From the NCBI RefSeq assembly GCF_900230215.1, contig NZ_LT907982.1, positions 4,759,568 through 4,823,567 on the forward strand: 64,000 bases of DNA. Reading direction: 5' to 3'. Within the stretch, counting starts at the first letter, position 1, and every line of letters starts with the position of its first letter. Shown piece by piece: positions 1 through 9,070 of this stretch. The position numbers were made by a program, and so were the translations under genes. The notes beneath the pieces were generated by a model. That model ran no database searches, was not told the origin of the DNA, and was given only the letters and a program-made list of their open reading frames with translations. The stretch comes from Jatrophihabitans sp. GAS493 (GTDB lineage Bacteria; Actinomycetota; Actinomycetes; Mycobacteriales; Jatrophihabitantaceae).

Positions 1-840
1 GGCGTTCCCCTCGTGCGAGCGGGTCTCCAGATCCTCCTGGGGTGAACCACGCCGCTCGGACTCCACTATGTGCGCCACCGCCTCGTCCACGTCGTCGGTG
101 AGCATCATCAGGTCAAGGTCGACCGGGCTGACCGCGCCCGCCGGCAGCATGGTGTCGCGGATCCAGTTCAGCAGCCCCGACCAGTACGCCACACCCAGCA
201 GAACCACCGGGAAACGGGTCACTTTCTTCGTCTGCACCAGCGTCAGGGCCTCGAAGAGCTCGTCGAGGGTGCCGAAGCCGCCCGGGAGGATGACGAACCC
301 CTGGGCGTACTTCACGAACATCGTCTTGCGGGCGAAGAAGTAGCGGAAGTTGATGCCGACGTCGACGAACTCGTTCAGACGCTGCTCGAAGGGCAGCTCG
401 ATGCCGAGACCGACCGAGACGCCACCCGCCTCGCAGGCACCCTTGTTGGCCGCCTCCATCGCCCCCGGTCCGCCCCCGGTGATAACCGCATAACCGGCCC
501 GGGCCAGCGCGGCGCCGAGTTTCACCCCGGTCTCGTACTCGGGTGTGTCCTCATGGGTGCGGGCCGAGCCGAAGACCGTGATCGCCCGCGGCAGCTCGGC
601 CAGCAGGCCAAACCCTTCAACAAACTCCGCCTGAATCCGCAGTACGCGCCACGGATCGGTATGCACCCAGTCCGACGGCCCGCGGGCGTCGAGCAGGCGT
701 TGATCGGTGGTGGTGCTCGATCGCTGGCTGACCTGGGCCCGCCGCAGCGTCACCGGACCCCGTTGACGTTCGGTCGGGTCACTGAGCTGGGCATCGGTCG
801 GCGGGGTCAGCGGTTCACTGCGCGAGAAGCTCTCCGTCAT
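1..840 (-). CDS. LOG-family Rossmann-fold protein, 3' end outside window
   Basis: The gene starts with ATG at 840 and runs off the left edge, so 280 codons are visible. The LOG-family signature is clear: a glycine-rich nucleotide loop TGGGPGAMEAA at about residues 121-131, RKTMF at 171-175 and PGGFGTLDE at 186-194. Enzymes of this family (cytokinin riboside 5'-monophosphate phosphoribohydrolases, Rv1205 type) release a base from a nucleoside monophosphate; the substrate here is inferred only. The first 80 residues are a polar extension longer than in the shortest LOG proteins. It lies downstream of dapE in the same direction, with a 125-bp gap that contains two copies of a palindrome, so it may have its own control. 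Confidence 0.88.
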   Translation of the reverse strand, partial: MTESFSRSEPLTPPTDAQLSDPTERQRGPVTLRRAQVSQRSSTTTDQRLLDARGPSDWVHTDPWRVLRIQAEFVEGFGLLAELPRAITVFGSARTHEDTPEYETGVKLGAALARAGYAVITGGGPGAMEAANKGACEAGGVSVGLGIELPFEQRLNEFVDVGINFRYFFARKTMFVKYAQGFVILPGGFGTLDELFEALTLVQTKKVTRFPVVLLGVAYWSGLLNWIRDTMLPAGAVSPVDLDLMMLTDDVDEAVAHIVESERRGSPQEDLETRSHEGNA

Positions 841-897
841 AGCGCAGACGCTAGTCCGCCGCCACGATCTCGCATCTCAACACCTCACCGGCCGGTC

Positions 898-939
898 GTT
901 GACGGAGTCAACCGTCGGCATCGTTGACGGAGTCAACCG
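898..939. promoter_or_regulatory. Two copies of palindrome GTTGAC-GGA-GTCAAC
   Basis: The 17-base sequence GTTGACGGAGTCAACCG occurs at 898-914 and again at 923-939. Each copy holds a perfect 6-bp inverted repeat around a 3-base centre, and the copies are 25 bp apart. They sit between the dapE stop and the LOG-family start, about 60-100 bp upstream of the latter. Paired dyads of this kind are typical of repressor operators; the regulator is not identifiable from the window. A 3-base loop makes each copy a weak hairpin, so a transcript-end role is less likely. Confidence 0.5.
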
Positions 940-965
940 GGGGCCGGCTCTCGCGGCGCGTCGAC

Positions 966-2090
966 TCAGTCGCTCAGGAACGCGACGAGTGCGACCTCGG
1001 CCGCGAGGATGTTGGAGACCGTCACGTACTCGTCGCGGGTGTGGGCGACATTGGGGTCACCAGGACCGAAGTTCACCGCCGCGATGCCCAGCTCGCCGAA
1101 GCGGGCGACGTCGGTCCACCCGAGTTTGGCGGCCGGTTCACCGCCGACCGAGGTCACCAGCCGCTGGGCGACGGGTGCATCCAGGCCGGGACGGGCAGCG
1201 GGCGCCGAGTCGATGATCTCGACCGGGTAGTCGGCGAAGAGGTCACGTACGTGGGCCGCCGCCTGGGCCTCGGTGAGATCGGGGGCGAAGCGGTAGTTGA
1301 CGGTGATCGTGCACTCGTCCGGGATGACGTTTCCGGCGATGCCGCCAGTGATGAAGACCGCGTTGAGTCCCTCGCGGTACGTGAGGCCCTCGACGTCGAC
1401 GACACGGGCCTGGTAGGCGTCGAGGCGAGCCAACACCGGAGCGGCGGCTTGAATGGCGTTCACCCCGAGCCAGGAGCGAGCACTGTGGGCCCGCTGCCCG
1501 GCGAGGGTGATCCGGGCCCGCAGCGTCCCCTGGCAGCCGCCCTCGACCACGCCGTTGGTCCCCTCCAGCAGCACGGCCAGGTCGCCGCTCAAGGCCTGCG
1601 GGCGCTCCCGGGCGATTCTTCCAAGCCCGTTGCGGGATGCGTCGACCTCTTCGCAGTCGTAGAAGACCCAGGTGAGGTCAGACGTCGGTTCCAGCTCCCC
1701 CGCGCCGACCAGCTGGGCGATCCGCAGCTGCACGGCCACCCCCGACTTCATGTCGGTGGCTCCGCAGCCGTAGAGACGCCCGTCCCGGAGCTGGGACGGC
1801 AGGTTCTCCGCGATCGGCACGGTGTCCAGGTGGCCGGCCAGCACGACCCGCTGGGGCCGGCCCAGCTCGGTCCGCGCGATCACGACATTGCCGTCCCGCT
1901 CGACGGCGATCCGGCCGGCGAGGGCGCCACAGTCACGCAGTGCCGCCTCGACCAGGTCGGTGATCAGTTTCTCGTCGCCGGAGACCGACTCGATATCGAC
2001 CAGCTGCGCGGTGAGCACCGCCGCGTCGACCGTGAGGTCGAGCGGGGCGGTGGTGGTGGCGGCCGTGGTTGGCGATGCGGCGTCCGGCAT
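966..2090 (-). CDS. dapE: Succinyl-diaminopimelate desuccinylase
   Basis: This 374-residue M20 metallopeptidase-family protein removes succinate from N-succinyl-LL-2,6-diaminopimelate in the succinylase route to lysine and meso-DAP. Visible residues are the metal and catalytic pair H87/D89 in AGHLDTVP, the bridging aspartate D113 in GATDMKSG, the catalytic/ligand pair E147-E148 in DCEEVD, and the C-terminal DPNVAHTRDE with a further metal-ligand histidine. The dimerisation domain lies between about residues 185 and 295. It is transcribed divergently from dapD, whose product feeds the same pathway, with about 90 bp between the start codons, which supports the substrate assignment over a generic M20 peptidase. 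Confidence 0.94.
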   Translation of the reverse strand: MPDAASPTTAATTTAPLDLTVDAAVLTAQLVDIESVSGDEKLITDLVEAALRDCGALAGRIAVERDGNVVIARTELGRPQRVVLAGHLDTVPIAENLPSQLRDGRLYGCGATDMKSGVAVQLRIAQLVGAGELEPTSDLTWVFYDCEEVDASRNGLGRIARERPQALSGDLAVLLEGTNGVVEGGCQGTLRARITLAGQRAHSARSWLGVNAIQAAAPVLARLDAYQARVVDVEGLTYREGLNAVFITGGIAGNVIPDECTITVNYRFAPDLTEAQAAAHVRDLFADYPVEIIDSAPAARPGLDAPVAQRLVTSVGGEPAAKLGWTDVARFGELGIAAVNFGPGDPNVAHTRDEYVTVSNILAAEVALVAFLSD

Positions 2091-2179
2091 GGTTGTTCAG
2101 GCTACGCTGTGCCACGCCGACGGCACTCTGTGCGGATCGCTAGGGTTGTCGTCGTGACGACATGCATCGAGACCGGCTC

Positions 2180-3133
2180 ATGACCGCCGGCAACGCTCCC
2201 CGCCTGGCCGCCGGGGTTGGCCTGGCCACCATCCTCACCAACACCGGTCAGATCCTGGACACCTGGTACCCGGCTCCGCATCTGGGGCCGGCCGCTGCCG
2301 GGGGCGCCGTCCCGCACGAGCTCGCGCCGCTCACCGGGTCCGGCCAGCACGGGCTGGCCCGCGGCGTGCGGGTCGAGGTGGTGGAGCGGGAGATCGACCT
2401 GGACGCCGCTCCCGTCGATGTCCCTGACGCCTACCTTCGTCTGCACCTGCTGAGCCACCGCCTGGTTCAGCCGCATGGCCTCAACCTCGATGGGCTGCTG
2501 GGCATCCTGCCCAACAACGTGTGGACGTCCTACGGTCCCTGTGCCGTCGCCGGCTTCGAGCAGACCCGCATCGCGCTACGCCACTACGGCCCGGTGCAGG
2601 TGCTCGGCGTCGACAAGTTCCCGCGGATGGTGGACTACGTGGTGCCGACCGGCGTCCGGATCGCCGACGCCGACCGGGTCCGGCTCGGTGCACACCTGGC
2701 CGAGGGCACCACCGTCATGCACGAAGGCTTCATCAACTTCAATGCCGGCACCCTCGGCGCATCGATGGTCGAGGGGCGGATCTCGGCCGGCGTGGTGGTC
2801 GACGACGGCTCGGACATCGGCGGTGGCGCTTCGATCATGGGCACCCTCTCCGGGGGCGGCAAGCACACCATCCGGGTCGGCCAGCGCAGCCTCATCGGCG
2901 CCAACGCGGGCGTCGGCATCTCCCTGGGGGATGACTGCATCGTCGAGGCCGGTTGCTACATCACCGCGGGTTCCAAGATCACCCTGGCCGACGGCACCGT
3001 GGTCAAGGCAGCCGAGCTCTCCGGCCAGAACGGACTGCAGTTCTGGCGCAACAGCGTCACCGGCGCTCTGGAGGCGCGCGTTCGCGCGGGGAAGGCGTTC
3101 GAGTTGAATGCCGCCCTGCACTCCAACGCGTGA
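2180..3133 (+). CDS. dapD: 2,3,4,5-tetrahydropyridine-2,6-dicarboxylate N-succinyltransferase
   Basis: The protein transfers succinyl from succinyl-CoA to tetrahydrodipicolinate, the first committed step of the succinylase branch. It belongs to the actinobacterial DapD type: an N-terminal domain beginning [20 protein letters not shown], then a left-handed beta-helix built of hexapeptide repeats from about residue 170 ([29 protein letters not shown]). I chose the ATG at 2180 because it gives 317 residues and aligns with the usual N-terminus; an in-frame ATG at 2162 would add six residues. Neither start has a strong ribosome binding site. The gene is divergent from dapE and is followed 6 bp later by a membrane protein gene. 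Confidence 0.93.
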   Translation: MTAGNAPRLAAGVGLATILTNTGQILDTWYPAPHLGPAAAGGAVPHELAPLTGSGQHGLARGVRVEVVEREIDLDAAPVDVPDAYLRLHLLSHRLVQPHGLNLDGLLGILPNNVWTSYGPCAVAGFEQTRIALRHYGPVQVLGVDKFPRMVDYVVPTGVRIADADRVRLGAHLAEGTTVMHEGFINFNAGTLGASMVEGRISAGVVVDDGSDIGGGASIMGTLSGGGKHTIRVGQRSLIGANAGVGISLGDDCIVEAGCYITAGSKITLADGTVVKAAELSGQNGLQFWRNSVTGALEARVRAGKAFELNAALHSNA

Positions 3134-3139
3134 GCGCAG

Positions 3140-3979
3140 ATGGCAGGTAGTTCTCGCACGGCGGGTTCAGCTGCGGGACGGGGCCGCGCGCTCGGCGCGA
3201 GCGTCCTGGTCATAGTGGTGGTCGTGCTGCTGCTGTTCTTCGGCGTGCGCGCGCTCTACCGGTCAGCGACGACACATTTCCGGGCTGACCAGTGCACCGT
3301 CGGCGACTACACGATCGACCCCGATCAGGCCGCCGTCGCCGCCCAGATGGTCGGGGTGACGGTGACGCGGGCGCTTCCGGAGCGCGCCGCCGTACTCTCT
3401 CTGGCGGCCGGGTTGCAGGAGAGCAAGTTGCGCAACCTGGCCGGTGGAGACCGCGATTCGGTGGGTGTGCTCCAGCAGCGCCCCTCTCAGGGGTGGGGGA
3501 CGCCGGCCCAGATCGCCAACGTCAGCTACGCCACCGGCAAGTTCCTGGACGCGCTGGTCAAGGTGGAGAACTGGGCCACCGGCCCGCTGGCCGACACCAT
3601 CCAGGCCGTCCAGATCTCGGCCGACGGCACCGCCTACGCCCAGCACGAACCGGAGGCTCAGGCGCTGGCCGACGCGCTCACCGGAAAGACCCCAGCGGGT
3701 ATCTCGTGCACCTTCGACAAACCGAACGCGATCTCGCCGCCGGCCACCGTGGTCGCCGAGCTGAAGCGGGACCTTCCGGTACAGGCGCCCGTGGTCAGCG
3801 GTTCGACGATCACCGTGCCCGGAGCCGGCTGGACGACGGCCGCCTGGTTCGTGGCGAACGCACAGCGGCTGGGGATCTCGTCAGTGGCCTACGCCGGCAA
3901 ACGCTGGACTCCGTCGAAGGGTTGGCGCAACGACTCATCGGCCGGCTCCACGGCGGTCACCGCCACCCTGGACACCTAG
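3140..3979 (+). CDS. Membrane-anchored protein with a lysozyme/transglycosylase-like domain
   Basis: The 279-residue product has a basic N-terminus and one membrane segment at about residues 18-40, so the rest is probably extracytoplasmic. The segment around residues 80-115, with E94 in LQESKL followed by DRDSVGVLQQRPSQGWG, resembles the catalytic-glutamate region of goose-lysozyme and lytic transglycosylase folds. Two cysteines (C52 and one in ISCTF) could form a disulfide. It begins 6 bp after dapD, so the two are probably co-transcribed, which would fit a role in the cell wall that uses DAP; that link is inference. No precise substrate can be named. Confidence 0.6.
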   Translation: MAGSSRTAGSAAGRGRALGASVLVIVVVVLLLFFGVRALYRSATTHFRADQCTVGDYTIDPDQAAVAAQMVGVTVTRALPERAAVLSLAAGLQESKLRNLAGGDRDSVGVLQQRPSQGWGTPAQIANVSYATGKFLDALVKVENWATGPLADTIQAVQISADGTAYAQHEPEAQALADALTGKTPAGISCTFDKPNAISPPATVVAELKRDLPVQAPVVSGSTITVPGAGWTTAAWFVANAQRLGISSVAYAGKRWTPSKGWRNDSSAGSTAVTATLDT

Positions 3980-3990
3980 CGCAGTCCGAG

Positions 3991-4311
3991 CTACTCGCCC
4001 TGCGGCGGTAGCGCCTTGATGAATGACGGATCGGCCTCGGTCTTACCGACCTTGGATGCCCCGCCCGGCGATCCCAGCTCGTCGAAGAAGTCGACGTTGG
4101 CCTGGGTGTAGTCACGCCACTTGTCCGGCAGATCGTCCTCGTAGAAGATCGCCTCCACCGGGCAGACCGGCTCACAGGCACCGCAGTCGACGCACTCGTC
4201 GGGGTGGATGTACAGCATCCGGCCGCCTTCGTAGATGCAGTCCACGGGGCACTCTTCGATGCATGCCTTGTCGAGAACATCGACGCACGGCTCGGCGATC
4301 ACATAAGTCAC
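3991..4311 (-). CDS. fdxA: 7Fe ferredoxin
   Basis: This 106-residue protein carries two iron-sulfur cluster motifs: C9, C17, C21 and C25 near the N-terminus, and [12 protein letters not shown] around residues 46-57. The spacing is that of actinobacterial FdxA/FdxC ferredoxins with one 3Fe-4S and one 4Fe-4S cluster, which carry electrons to cytochromes P450 and other oxidoreductases. It starts with GTG at 4311, preceded by GGAGG eight bases upstream. It is convergent with the preceding membrane protein gene (11 bp between stops) and divergent from the GNAT gene. The usual actinobacterial neighbour dapC is absent here. Confidence 0.95.
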   Translation of the reverse strand: MTYVIAEPCVDVLDKACIEECPVDCIYEGGRMLYIHPDECVDCGACEPVCPVEAIFYEDDLPDKWRDYTQANVDFFDELGSPGGASKVGKTEADPSFIKALPPQGE

Positions 4312-4364
4312 TGCTGGTCCTCCGGCAAGAATGTCAGGGATGCGAAACGTTGAACCTTAGTAGT

Positions 4365-5354
4365 ATGCCGCCTGTGATCAGCAACAGTTGGATTGGGCGG
4401 CGAATCGTCGTCCGCCGGGTGGTCGGGCGCGGCGACGACGGACGGATTCTCTTCGGCGACGTGGTCGGTGACCTACTCACGGTAACCGCCACAACGGCCC
4501 GAATAGAGTCGCGGTCAGGCCCGGTCGAGGTCGACCTCAGTCACGTCGCGACGGCCAAGGTGGTGGAGGCCTCGGCGGCGCAGGTGCTGGCCCTGGAGGA
4601 GGTCTGTCTGCGCGGCTGGCGACCTGAGGAGTACGCCGAGCTCGGCGGCTGGATACTTCGGGCCAATGACGGCTTCACGATGCGGGCCAACACGGTGCTG
4701 CCACTGAAGCCGCCGGGCATCCCGGTCGTCGAGGCGATCTCGCAGGCCCGCGAGTGGTACGCCAAGCGCGGCCTCCCGCTGGCTTTCAGCGTCCCCACCG
4801 AGGCGCGCCGGCTACTCGACGCCGAACTGCAGGAGCTGGGTTGGGAGCCCTCGCTGGACGTGCACGTCATGACCGCCCGCCTGGACGTGCTGCCGGTCGC
4901 CGATGCCCGCTTCGACATCGAGGTGGAGCTGGGCAGCAGGGCCTCCGCGGAGTGGTGCACGCTCTACAAGGCCGGCGGGATGCCGGCCGGCGGCGTTGAA
5001 CTGCTGAACCGTCACGACCGGGCCATCTTCGCGCAGGTGCGTCAGGAGGGGCAGCTGGTGGCCATCGGACGCGGCGTCGTCGACGACGGCTGGCTCGGGA
5101 TCGGCGCCGTCGAGGTGGCCCCGTCGGCCCGGCGGCGCGGCCTGGCGACATCGGTGATGAGCGCCCTGTCGAACTGGGGCCGCGGTAACGGCGCCACCCG
5201 CAGCTACCTGCAGGTCATGAGCGACAACGATCCGGCCGTGACGCTGTACCGCAGACTCGGCTACTGGGTGCACCACGACTACCGCTACCGCAGCGACCCG
5301 GAGCCGACGATTCGGCCGAGCCACCAGCACTCCGGGGCGGACGCCAACTGCTGA
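4365..5354 (+). CDS. GNAT-family N-acetyltransferase
   Basis: The 329-residue protein has an N-terminal SH3-like beta domain (residues 1-70, WIGRRIVVRRVVGRG onward) and a C-terminal GNAT fold at about 200-315. The acetyl-CoA loop is visible as VAPSARRRGLATSVM, followed by the typical late motif NDPAVTLYRRLGYW. The substrate is unknown. I chose the ATG at 4365 because the upstream in-frame part overlaps fdxA on the other strand and reads as non-coding Arg-rich sequence. This architecture is common next to fdxA in actinobacteria. The 53-bp divergent spacer leaves little room for a leader, so the transcript may be nearly leaderless. Confidence 0.85.
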   Translation: MPPVISNSWIGRRIVVRRVVGRGDDGRILFGDVVGDLLTVTATTARIESRSGPVEVDLSHVATAKVVEASAAQVLALEEVCLRGWRPEEYAELGGWILRANDGFTMRANTVLPLKPPGIPVVEAISQAREWYAKRGLPLAFSVPTEARRLLDAELQELGWEPSLDVHVMTARLDVLPVADARFDIEVELGSRASAEWCTLYKAGGMPAGGVELLNRHDRAIFAQVRQEGQLVAIGRGVVDDGWLGIGAVEVAPSARRRGLATSVMSALSNWGRGNGATRSYLQVMSDNDPAVTLYRRLGYWVHHDYRYRSDPEPTIRPSHQHSGADANC

Positions 5355-5369
5355 CCGACGGGCTGGGCG

Positions 5370-5873
5370 TCAGTCGCGGGTGGAGCGCTTCTCGGTGCGG
5401 GTCACGGTGAGCACTCCGGCCGTCAGCCCACTGAGCATGAGCACGATGGAGACGACGCCGAGCGCGCCGCTGCCCGGGAGCAGTACGTCGCCGCCGGGGC
5501 CGGTCTGGCTGGCCCGCAGCACGACGAGGATCCACACCACGACCGGTAGCGCGGCCGCCACCACGGAGTTCACCGTCCGGCGCGCCAGAATGGGCAGCCC
5601 GATGTTGCTGGCCACGGCCAAGAGGATGGTGATCGGGAAGATGGTTGCACCGATATACAGCGGCACGAGGAGGACCTCGATGAGGGCCGTGGTCGCGGCC
5701 GCGATCACGATCAGCACCAGCCCGACCGTGACCTGAAGCCGGATCAGGGCCGGGGAGGGCTCGGTGGCCGCCACATCGTCGGCGGCGACTGGGTCCGCCG
5801 GCGATGACGGGGACTTCCGCCCGGAACTGGCCGGCGACCGCGGCGCCGAACTGGCGGCCGATGGCGCGGGCAT
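5370..5873 (-). CDS. Small integral membrane protein after mshB (DUF6113-like)
   Basis: This 167-residue protein has a Ser/Pro/Ala-rich cytoplasmic N-terminus of about 45 residues followed by four predicted membrane segments, at roughly 46-68, 70-88, 98-116 and 133-153. The start codon follows the mshB stop codon directly with no spacer, so translation is almost certainly coupled. Small four-helix membrane proteins of the DUF6113 type recur in this position after mshB in actinobacteria, but no activity is established. I assign the family by position and topology, not by a diagnostic motif. Confidence 0.75.
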   Translation of the reverse strand: MPAPSAASSAPRSPASSGRKSPSSPADPVAADDVAATEPSPALIRLQVTVGLVLIVIAAATTALIEVLLVPLYIGATIFPITILLAVASNIGLPILARRTVNSVVAAALPVVVWILVVLRASQTGPGGDVLLPGSGALGVVSIVLMLSGLTAGVLTVTRTEKRSTRD

Positions 5874-6785
5874 CTACTCGATCCCGCTGAAGAGATCACT
5901 CTCGTGGCCGGCATCGCCCAGCTCACCGAGCCGACCGCGGACGAGCTGGTAGTACTCGACACCCATCGCCTGCATCCCAACGCTGTTGGAGAGCGCGAAG
6001 AATGGACCGTCGACGGTGATCTGGGTGGCATGGGCGCGCATGGCGTCCATCTTCGCCTCCCCGAAGTCGTTGGCCGCGATGGCGGTGGTGACGTCTGAGT
6101 CCGGTGTGCCCATGGGCAGGTCGTCGACACTGTCGACGCCGAAGAAATTGGTGCCGGCCGCCTTGAGGGCATCGATCCCCTGCTGCAGCACCGACTTCGG
6201 AAGCACCGACCAGTAGAGCTTGCTCACCTGCCACACGGGCGCCTCGACGTCGGGCCAACTCGGGTCGGCCGCGGCCTCGAAGGCGGCCATCGCGACCCGG
6301 TGGGCCATGATGTGGTCGGGGTGGCCGTAGCCGCCGTTCGGGTCGTAGGTGACCAGGACCTGCGGGCGAACCTCACGGATCACCTGCACCGCCGCGGTGA
6401 CGGCAGCCGCGAAGACCTCGGGATCCTTCTCAGCCCGCCAGAAGGCCCGCGGCTTGTCGTTGGCCGGTGTGCCCATCATGCCGCTGTCACGGAAGCGTCC
6501 GGGCCCGCCGAGGAAGCGGTGATCGGTGACCCCGAGCGGTTTCATCGCCTCGGCCAGTTCGGTGATCCGCAGGCCGCCGAGCTGATCGGCCTGGTCGGCC
6601 GCCAGCTGGGCGAGTTCAGGCACCAGCACCTCGCCCTCCTCACCGAGGGTGCAGGTGATCAGCGTGACCCCGGCGCCACGGGCGACGTAATACGCCATGG
6701 TGGCGCCGGTGCCGATCGTCTCGTCGTCAGGGTGAGCATGGACGAGCAGAACTCGCTGAGGGGTCTCTACGCTGGTTGCGGTCAC
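5874..6785 (-). CDS. mshB: GlcNAc-inositol deacetylase of mycothiol synthesis
   Basis: The 303-residue protein is a zinc-dependent LmbE-family deacetylase that removes acetate from 1D-myo-inositol 2-acetamido-2-deoxy-alpha-D-glucopyranoside, the second enzymatic step of mycothiol synthesis. The zinc site is visible as HAHPDDE (residues 16-22, with H18 and D21 the expected ligands) and GYGHPDHI near residue 150. It has the MshB-like central part with the conserved [15 protein letters not shown] segment. A second LmbE protein in the window, at 55472-56494, is the better match to Mca, so the two split the roles. A four-segment membrane protein gene follows with zero spacing. Confidence 0.92.
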   Translation of the reverse strand: MTATSVETPQRVLLVHAHPDDETIGTGATMAYYVARGAGVTLITCTLGEEGEVLVPELAQLAADQADQLGGLRITELAEAMKPLGVTDHRFLGGPGRFRDSGMMGTPANDKPRAFWRAEKDPEVFAAAVTAAVQVIREVRPQVLVTYDPNGGYGHPDHIMAHRVAMAAFEAAADPSWPDVEAPVWQVSKLYWSVLPKSVLQQGIDALKAAGTNFFGVDSVDDLPMGTPDSDVTTAIAANDFGEAKMDAMRAHATQITVDGPFFALSNSVGMQAMGVEYYQLVRGRLGELGDAGHESDLFSGIE

Positions 6786-6873
6786 AGTTACAGGACTTTA
6801 CCGACTCCCACCGACACCGCGGCGCCGAGTGAACCACCTCGCAGACCGCTCGACCCGTCAGTCCGACCGGCGC

Positions 6874-7986
6874 TCAGGCGTCGATCAGCGGTGACGACGG
6901 CGCCGGCGGGTCGGCCTCGGTGGCCGGGGCCAGGTCCGGTCGGGCCTCCGGGTAGTGACAGGCGGCCAGATGCCCGGGCGACTTCAGCTCCAGCAGCGGC
7001 ACCGTCACCCGGCAGTTCTCCTTCTCGCTCTCCCCGAGCACGTCGCGATACTTCGGGCAACGGGTGTGGAAGACGCAGCCCGGCGGCGGGTTGTTCGGGC
7101 TGGGGAGGTCACCAGTGAGCAGCACCTTCGAGCGGGCGGTGCGCTGGGCCGGATCGGGCACCGGCACGGCCGACATCAGCGCGTGCGTATACGGATGAAT
7201 CGGCTTGCTGTACAGCGTCTCCCGATCGGTGAGCTCCATCATCTTGCCGAGGTACATGACGGCCACACGGTCGGAGATGTGCCGCACCACCGATAGATCG
7301 TGCGCGATGAAGACGTAGGCGATGCCGTACTCGTTCTGCAGGTCTTCGAGCAGGTTCACCACCTGCGCCTGGATCGAGACGTCCAGCGCCGACACCGGCT
7401 CGTCGCAGACGATGAGCTTGGGCTTGAGTGCGATCGCCCGGGCGATACCGATGCGCTGACGCTGACCGCCGGAGAACTCATGCGGATAGCGGTTGTAATG
7501 CTCGGGATTCAGCCCGACGCGTGCCATCAGCGACTGCACCTCTTTGCGGACCCCGCCGGCCGGCTTGACCTTCTGGATCTCAAACGGTGCGGCGATGATG
7601 GAGCCGACCGGGTGACGCGGGTTAAGCGAACCGATCGGGTCCTGGAAGACCATCTGCAGTTCCCGGCGCAGATGCCGTAGCCGATTCCCGTCGGCGTGCG
7701 TGATGTCCTCGCCGTCGATCTTGATCGAACCACCGGTCGGTTCGATGAGGCGCAGCAGCGTCCGACCGGCGGTCGACTTCCCGCACCCCGACTCACCGAC
7801 CAGGCCGAGAGTCTCCTGTCGACCGAGCGTGAAGGAGATGCCATCGACCGCCCGTACCGGCGGTGCGCTGTGGCGGATCAAGGTCTGCGTGTACTGGGGG
7901 AAGTACTTCTGCAGATTCGCCACCTCCAGCAGCGGCGTCGGCGGAGTGACGAAACTACTCGCACTCGGTTCGGCAACTGCCGTCAT
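6874..7986 (-). CDS. Dipeptide/oligopeptide ABC transporter ATPase (OppF/DppF type)
   Basis: The 370-residue ATPase is the second nucleotide-binding subunit of the peptide importer encoded here. Walker A is GESGCGKST (residues 64-72), the signature is FSGGQRQRI and Walker B ends CDEPVSALD. The C-terminal oligopeptide-transporter domain includes the cysteine-containing segment GCVFHTRCP. I chose the ATG at 7986, preceded by AGGAGGAG, because its A overlaps the last base of the upstream gene's TAA stop (TAATG); a longer in-frame reading from 8055 lies within the upstream gene. It is the last gene of the operon. Confidence 0.93.
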   Translation of the reverse strand: MTAVAEPSASSFVTPPTPLLEVANLQKYFPQYTQTLIRHSAPPVRAVDGISFTLGRQETLGLVGESGCGKSTAGRTLLRLIEPTGGSIKIDGEDITHADGNRLRHLRRELQMVFQDPIGSLNPRHPVGSIIAAPFEIQKVKPAGGVRKEVQSLMARVGLNPEHYNRYPHEFSGGQRQRIGIARAIALKPKLIVCDEPVSALDVSIQAQVVNLLEDLQNEYGIAYVFIAHDLSVVRHISDRVAVMYLGKMMELTDRETLYSKPIHPYTHALMSAVPVPDPAQRTARSKVLLTGDLPSPNNPPPGCVFHTRCPKYRDVLGESEKENCRVTVPLLELKSPGHLAACHYPEARPDLAPATEADPPAPSSPLIDA

Positions 7987-9059
7987 TAGATCTCCTCCTG
8001 CACGACGCCGGATCTGCGCTTCGCCTCGGCTCGCTGGTCGGCGTCGAGGAAGCACCGGGCATGGTGATTCGGTCCGACGTCGTAGAGCCCGGGAACTTCG
8101 GTTTTACAACGGTCGCCACCGACGATGTCGGTGAAGGTGCAGCGCGGGTGGAAGGAGCAGCCGCTCGGAAGATTGATCAGTGACGGCGGGCTGCCGGGAA
8201 TGGGGTCGAGGCGGTCGGCCCGATCGCGGTCCATCCGGGGCATCGAGTTCAACAGCCCCCACGTGTAGGGGTGCGAAGCGTCGTAGAAGACGTCGGTCGA
8301 GGAGCCGTCCTCCACCGCCTTACCGCCGTACATCACCATCACGTCGTCCGCGATATCGGCAACCACCCCTAAATCATGGGTGATCATGATGATCGCCGAC
8401 CCGAAGTCACGCTGCAAGTCCTTCATCAGATCCAGGATCTGCGCCTGCACCGTCACGTCCAGGGCGGTGGTCGGCTCGTCGGCGATGAGCAGGGCCGGGT
8501 CGTTCACCAGCGCCATCGCGATCATCACGCGCTGCCGCATACCGCCGGAGAACTCGTGAGGGTACTGATCGACCCGGCGGGCGGCGTTGGGGATTCCGAC
8601 GCGGTCGAGCATCGCGATCGTGCGCTCGCGAGCCTTCTTCTTCGAAGCCTTGTTGTGAACCAGATAGGCCTCGCTGATCTGGTTCCCGACCGAGTAGTAC
8701 GGGTGCAGCGCCGAGAGCGGGTCCTGGAAAATCATGGCCATCTTCGACCCGCGCAGCTTGCGGACCATGTCGTCGCTGGCGCCCAGCAGCTCGTCGCCGT
8801 CGAGCATCACCTGGCCTTCGAGTTTGGCCCGGGTGTTGCGGTGCAGCCCCATGACCGCCTGCATCGTGACCGACTTACCCGATCCGGATTCGCCAACGAT
8901 GGCCAGGGTCTTTCCGCGTTCGACCGAGAAGTTGACCCCGTCGACGGACTTCACCAGTCCGTCGTCGGTCGGGAAGTGCACCTTCAGATCGGAGACGGCC
9001 AGGAAGGGTTGCTTCTCAGTGGCCGAGGACGATTCGACTTCGGTAACCGTGACTGTCAT
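7986..9059 (-). CDS. Dipeptide/oligopeptide ABC transporter ATPase (OppD/DppD type)
   Basis: This 357-residue ATPase pairs with the next gene product to drive peptide import. It shows Walker A GESGSGKSV, signature FSGGMRQRV, Walker B with ADEPTTALD, and the C-terminal oligopeptide domain with GCSFHPRCTF. It starts 11 bp after the permease stop and its stop codon overlaps the start of the second ATPase by one base, so the two subunits should be made in equal amounts. Assignment as OppD rather than OppF rests on gene order and the sequence LNSMPRMD typical of the D subunit. Confidence 0.93.
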   Translation of the reverse strand: MTVTVTEVESSSATEKQPFLAVSDLKVHFPTDDGLVKSVDGVNFSVERGKTLAIVGESGSGKSVTMQAVMGLHRNTRAKLEGQVMLDGDELLGASDDMVRKLRGSKMAMIFQDPLSALHPYYSVGNQISEAYLVHNKASKKKARERTIAMLDRVGIPNAARRVDQYPHEFSGGMRQRVMIAMALVNDPALLIADEPTTALDVTVQAQILDLMKDLQRDFGSAIIMITHDLGVVADIADDVMVMYGGKAVEDGSSTDVFYDASHPYTWGLLNSMPRMDRDRADRLDPIPGSPPSLINLPSGCSFHPRCTFTDIVGGDRCKTEVPGLYDVGPNHHARCFLDADQRAEAKRRSGVVQEEI

Positions 9060-9070
9060 GCCAACTCCTC

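Noticed and set aside
924-2183. Long open frame on the plus strand opposite dapE
   Set aside because: It mirrors dapE codon by codon, is rich in Arg/Gly/Asp without any domain, and is explained by high-GC third positions of the real gene.
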